From Puniceibacterium antarcticum (GTDB lineage: Bacteria > Pseudomonadota > Alphaproteobacteria > Rhodobacterales > Rhodobacteraceae), in contig NZ_AWWI01000096.1 of the NCBI RefSeq assembly GCF_002760615.1, positions 45,503 to 109,502 of the forward strand: a DNA stretch of 64,000 bases. The letters run 5' to 3'. A model generated the notes under the pieces. The model worked only from the letters and a program-made list of their open reading frames with translations. It searched no databases and was not told the DNA's origin. Every line of letters begins with the position of its first letter. The first letter of the stretch is position 1. The position numbers and the translations under genes are program-made. This document shows, one piece after another, positions 61,353 to 64,000 of the stretch.

Positions 61353-62207
61353 ATGACTGTTCCCCTCCGCTTCGCCATTCTGAGTGATCTGCATTTTGTC
61401 CCCGAAGGAGAGACCATTTATGGATTTGACCCGCGCGCATGCCTGCGCCGTGCTCTCGATTTCCTTTCCACCCTACCGCAGGTCGATTTTCTCGTCATCG
61501 CGGGCGATCTGACCGACCGTGCTGAACAGCAGGCTTACGAAAGCCTGCTGCGCGAACTTGCTTGCCTGGACATCCCCGTGATCCTGATGCTCGGCAATCA
61601 CGACGCCCGCGCGCCGTTTCGCGCGGTGTTCCCGGAGGCACCCTGTGATGCAGACGGGTTTGTGCAGGGGCTGCATGTGTTTGATCAGGCCAGCCTGATC
61701 ACGTTGGACACGCTGTGCGAAGATGAGCCAGGGCATTTTGGGCGCCTTTGCGCATCGCGCCTGTCCTTTCTTGAAACAGCACTTCGGCAGGCTCCTGCAG
61801 ACCGCCCCGTTCTGCTGTTCCAGCATCACCCGCCGATGGATCTGTCGATCCCACCGATGGATGCGATCCGGTTGCGCGACGATGCAGGCGAACTTGCCGC
61901 TTTTGAACGCGCCGGACGCACGCCGGATTATCTGTTCATGGGGCATGTGCATCGCCCCATCGCCGGGCTGTGGCACGGCATCCCCTTTCACATCCAGCGG
62001 GCGCTGATGCATCAGGTTCATCATGAATTCGACCAGCCTGGACGGATCATGGGGAGCGTGGAGGCCCCTGACCTTGCATATGTCAGCGTATCTTCGGGCA
62101 ATGTTCTGATCCATGATTGCTCGTTCGCCTATGACGGTCCGGTGTTCGATCTGGAATCTCAGGAGGCCGCAGATGTTGTCACCCCACAGGATCTGGAGCG
62201 GTTCTGA
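61353..62207 (+). CDS. Metallophosphoesterase (GpdQ/CpdA-like phosphodiesterase)
   Basis: The ATG at 61353 gives 284 residues starting MTVPLRFAILSDLHF. All five metallophosphoesterase blocks are visible: SDLHF (about residue 12), AGDLTDR (about 52), LGNHDAR (about 84), FQHHPPMD (about 155) and GHVHRPIAG (about 195), so the two-metal site is complete. GpdQ-type enzymes hydrolyse glycerophosphodiesters, and CpdA-type ones hydrolyse cAMP. The place in a UgpB-type operon favours the first. Its last base overlaps the next ATG (TGATG). With no signal peptide it acts in the cytoplasm after import. Confidence 0.89.
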   Translation: MTVPLRFAILSDLHFVPEGETIYGFDPRACLRRALDFLSTLPQVDFLVIAGDLTDRAEQQAYESLLRELACLDIPVILMLGNHDARAPFRAVFPEAPCDADGFVQGLHVFDQASLITLDTLCEDEPGHFGRLCASRLSFLETALRQAPADRPVLLFQHHPPMDLSIPPMDAIRLRDDAGELAAFERAGRTPDYLFMGHVHRPIAGLWHGIPFHIQRALMHQVHHEFDQPGRIMGSVEAPDLAYVSVSSGNVLIHDCSFAYDGPVFDLESQEAADVVTPQDLERF

Positions 62208-62956
62208 TGCAGCTTGACGCCTATGACGCATTTCTGTGTGATCTTGACGGCTGTCTGATTTCCGGCTCGACCGTTCTGCCCGGGGCGCAGGCCCTGCTTG
62301 ATTATGCCGGCGAGAGGTTGATCATACTGAGCAACAATTCCACGGATACACCCCACACGCTATCTGCGCGGCTCAAACAGCTTGGCCTTAAGGCCCCGCC
62401 ACAGCGGATCGTTCTCGCGGGCACCACGGCCCTGGACCATCTGGGCCAGACTGCGGAGCTGCGTATTCGCCTCTATGGCAGTGGCGCCTTGCGCGCCTAT
62501 GCCAAGGATCTGGGTCTGTTGCTGGACGATGTCACACCGACACATATTCTGCTGACGCGGGACGAAAGTTTTGGGTATGGCGAACTCAGGGAGATAGTGC
62601 GTTCTCTGTCGCAGGGCGCCCAGCTTTATGTTGCGAATACCGATGAAAGCCACCCCGGCGCCGATCACGTGCCTGTTCCCGAAACCGGTAGCCTGCTTGC
62701 CGCGATCCTGAGCATCCTGCCGGACTTGACCTATACGGTGATCGGCAAACCCGAAGCCGCGCTCTATCACGCCGCCCTTGCTCGTCTGGGGGTGGGGGTG
62801 CGTCGTGTTCTGACCATAGGCGACAACCCCAAGACGGATGCCGCTGGCGCCGCCCGGCTGGGTCTGGATTGCGCCCTGATTGGCCCAAATCACGGAGAAT
62901 GGTCAGACCTCAATCAACTGATGGCGGCGCATGCGGTGATTGGACGTCCCGCATGA
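62207..62956 (+). CDS. HAD-IIA family phosphatase (NagD / glycerol-3-phosphate phosphatase-like)
   Basis: This 249-residue protein has motif I FLCDLDGCLISG (nucleophile Asp, residue 9), motif II LIILSNNSTDTPHTL (about 45), the class IIA cap, the motif III Lys in VIGKPEAALYH (about 185) and motif IV TIGDNPKTDAAGAARLG (about 205). NagD/PGP relatives dephosphorylate nucleotides, phosphoglycolate or glycerol-3-phosphate. It is coupled to the phosphodiesterase gene, so release of phosphate from glycerol-3-phosphate is the likely job: uptake, diester cleavage, then dephosphorylation. Confidence 0.89.
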   Translation: MQLDAYDAFLCDLDGCLISGSTVLPGAQALLDYAGERLIILSNNSTDTPHTLSARLKQLGLKAPPQRIVLAGTTALDHLGQTAELRIRLYGSGALRAYAKDLGLLLDDVTPTHILLTRDESFGYGELREIVRSLSQGAQLYVANTDESHPGADHVPVPETGSLLAAILSILPDLTYTVIGKPEAALYHAALARLGVGVRRVLTIGDNPKTDAAGAARLGLDCALIGPNHGEWSDLNQLMAAHAVIGRPA

Positions 62957-63046
62957 CATGCCTTTGCAAATGAAAAGACTGCTCAGTGCAACTGGAGCAA
63001 TTGGGGTCTGTGGACAATCAGGATTCCCATTGGGCCTGATTTCTGA

Positions 63047-63073
63047 TTCAAACTTCCAAAATGGAGGTTTGAA
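63047..63073 (+). promoter_or_regulatory. Hairpin sequestering the transposase ribosome binding site
   Basis: TTCAAACTTCCA (63047-63058) pairs with TGGAGGTTTGAA (63062-63073) apart from one G-U, with an AAA loop. It covers the GGAGG and touches the ATG at 63073. Such structures in IS elements block translation of transposase from read-through transcripts. Confidence 0.75.
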
Positions 63074-63318
63074 TGAACGAGCAGCGGCTTGAGCCGCATC
63101 TTCCAGGTAAGGTCAACGATGCCGGAGCCACGGCAAAGAACAATCGCCTGTTTCTGGAAGCGATTTTCTGGCGGGTGCGCACAGGTTCGTCCTGGCGCGA
63201 CCTGCCGCCTGCCTTTGGTCACTGCAACAACCAGTTCCGCCGGTGGGCAAGGTCCGGAGTATTCAAGAGTCTTTTCAAAGCTATAAGCGGTGATCCCGAC
63301 CTCGAATACGCCCTCATC

Positions 63319-63359
63319 CCCTCTCGGCAAATTGCTGCGCAATCGCCTGCCGGGCAATG
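63319..63359 (+). repeat. Hairpin micro-insertion 1 (41 nt)
   Basis: It begins CCCTCTCGG and ends CCTGCCGGGCAATG, identical to insertion 2. The middle forms GGC-AA-ATTGC, loop TGC, GCAAT-C-GCC. It sits between Ile (ATC) and an acidic codon (GAG) where relatives have IDGT. No clear target-site duplication. Confidence 0.85.
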
Positions 63360-63582
63360 GAGGGTACCATCGTTCAGGTTCACCAGAAGGCAACCGGCGC
63401 AAAGGGGGAAGGCTCAAACTCAAGCCATCGGACGCTCACGCGGCGGGTTGATGACCAAGATCGTGGCGTTAGTGGAGGCGCTCGGCAATCTAGTGCGCTG
63501 CCTGCTGCTGCCGAGACAAGCGCATGATATGAAAGGTGTCGCGCAGTTGATCAGGGGCGTTTCTTTTGATGTGCTGCTCGCC

Positions 63583-63625
63583 CCCTCTCGGGATATTTCC
63601 TGCGGAAATACCCTGCCGGGCAATG
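63583..63625 (+). repeat. Hairpin micro-insertion 2 (43 nt)
   Basis: Same 9-nt left and 14-nt right ends as insertion 1. The middle is GGG-A-TATTTCC, loop TGC, GGAAATA-CCC: a ten-pair stem with one bulged A. It lies between Ala (GCC) and Asp (GAC) codons where relatives read LADKAFDADW. Arms differ from insertion 1 but remain complementary. Confidence 0.88.
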
Positions 63626-63857
63626 GACAAGGCGTTCGATGCGGACTGGCTGATGCAAGACCTCAACCACCGCGGTGCAACTGCCGTGATCCCGCCCAAA
63701 GCCAACCGCAACATCCAGCGTGATTATGATGTGGAGGTCTACAAATGGCGGCATCTGGTGGAAAACTACGTCGCAAAGATCAAAGAGTTCAGAGGGATAG
63801 CAACAAGATCTGACAAAACCGCCACACTACGCGATTCTCGGTCTGAAGCGTTTTCTG

Positions 63858-64000
63858 ATGGTGTATTTTTTACCTGTGATGAGGGGAGTGTCGTTTGTGC
63901 GAAGGCGGCGGCGCAGTTCATTGAAACCAGTTCTGAAGGACGACTTTGAACAGTACCCGTGCTTTTTCCGGGCGGGATATTTTGACCCCATGAGCCTGGA
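63858..64000 (+). CDS. Possible partial gene running off the right edge, unknown product
   Basis: An open frame begins at the ATG at 63858 and continues to the end of the window (47 codons), with a basic run RRRRR and then LKDDFEQYPCFFRAGYFDPM. It has less GC-rich third positions than neighbours, which hints at acquired DNA. No family was recognised, there is no good ribosome binding site, and the frame could be chance. Confidence 0.25.
   Translation, partial: MVYFLPVMRGVSFVRRRRRSSLKPVLKDDFEQYPCFFRAGYFDPMSL

Larger units (their letters stand above)
63073..63825 (+). pseudogene. IS5-family transposase, disrupted by two hairpin insertions and lacking its C-terminus
   Basis: The first frame encodes LEPHLPGKVNDAGATAKNNR, FLEAIFWRVRTGSSWRDLPP and PDLEYALI, the usual start of this group. 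A 41-nt insert (63319-63359) breaks the frame before GTIVQVHQKATGAKG. A further frame change follows at the run AAAGGGGGAA (63401-63410), which may be the programmed slippage site known in some IS5 relatives. TQAIGRSRGGLMTKIV to SFDVLLA follows, then a 43-nt insert (63583-63625), then DKAFDADWLMQDLNHRGATA and the DDE-region end YKWRHLVENYVAKIKEFRG. The normal C-terminus is absent. It cannot make active enzyme. Confidence 0.9.
63003..63830 (+). mobile_element. Degenerate IS5-family insertion sequence (left part; right end unclear)
   Basis: The region from about 63003 to at least 63830 contains the leader and broken transposase of an IS5-type element (IS427-like by its two-frame layout). Typical sequence ends after about IATRSDKTAT (63820), after which the family's usual C-terminus is missing. 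Terminal inverted repeats could not be defined, because the right end is lost or outside the window. Two short hairpin elements interrupt it. Confidence 0.7.

Noticed and set aside
63319..63625. Considered as a CRISPR-like or tandem repeat pair
   Set aside because: The two units are 264 bp apart inside coding sequence, with different middles and no spacer regularity; separate small insertions explain them better.

Overview
The window is a GC-rich stretch of an alphaproteobacterial chromosome or large replicon, most likely from the order Rhodobacterales (Roseobacter-type). This rests on gene content seen directly: many ABC and TRAP solute transporters beside small catabolic operons, a DUF6525 gene next to a CobW GTPase, a DUF1523 gene, and an IS5-type transposase of the kind common in that order. 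No rRNA or tRNA gene was recognised.

Layout. 1-4515 (minus): peptide-type ABC transporter with an M81 peptidase, divergent from an IclR regulator (4649-5458). 5963-8476: CPA1 Na+/H+ antiporter with a C-terminal cyclic-nucleotide-binding domain. 8495-17427 (minus): a tellurium-resistance (Ter) stress cluster. Read 5' to 3' it is DUF1523 - PRTase/TRSP - HAD - StiP/PELOTA - CitE-like aldolase - TerZ - TerB - CaCA cation exchanger - TerD - TerA. 17688-27101: a catabolic island with an S-methyltransferase, M20 amidohydrolase, hydroxyacid dehydrogenase, class II aldolase, polar amino-acid ABC transporter, TetR regulator and aminotransferase; two of its promoters share an operator-like motif. 27292-30429: a TRAP transporter. 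30636-34751: acetamidase/formamidase, then a TPP riboswitch and thiM-thiE-thiD-tenA, followed by a possible small RNA. 34989-36591: DUF6525 and a COG0523 GTPase behind a Zur-like box. 36796-44326: dicarboxylate/semialdehyde/amide/glutamine-synthetase-like catabolic genes with two decayed genes (an SDR and a GntR regulator). 44329-51766: ExoD, a formate/nitrite-type channel, then a YtcJ-like amidohydrolase with a polyamine-type ABC transporter. 51895-55999: 6-phosphogluconate dehydrogenase and an autotransporter-like beta-helix protein. 56002-62956: a LysR regulator divergent from a UgpCAEB-like ABC operon that also carries a metallophosphoesterase and a HAD phosphatase. 63003-64000: a broken IS5-family transposase.

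How the parts work together. Most operons pair an importer with the enzymes expected to open or oxidise its substrate, and a local regulator sits on a divergent promoter. The Ter cluster is the main non-metabolic system: Ca2+-binding TerD-family proteins, a cation exchanger in the usual place of TerC, and a four-gene biosynthetic module of the kind predicted to make a nucleotide-like metabolite.

The most unusual structural signal is at the right end. Two small hairpin insertions (41 and 43 nt) interrupt the IS5 transposase. They share identical outer ends, but their stem arms differ in sequence while staying self-complementary, so they look like copies of a tiny palindromic mobile repeat.
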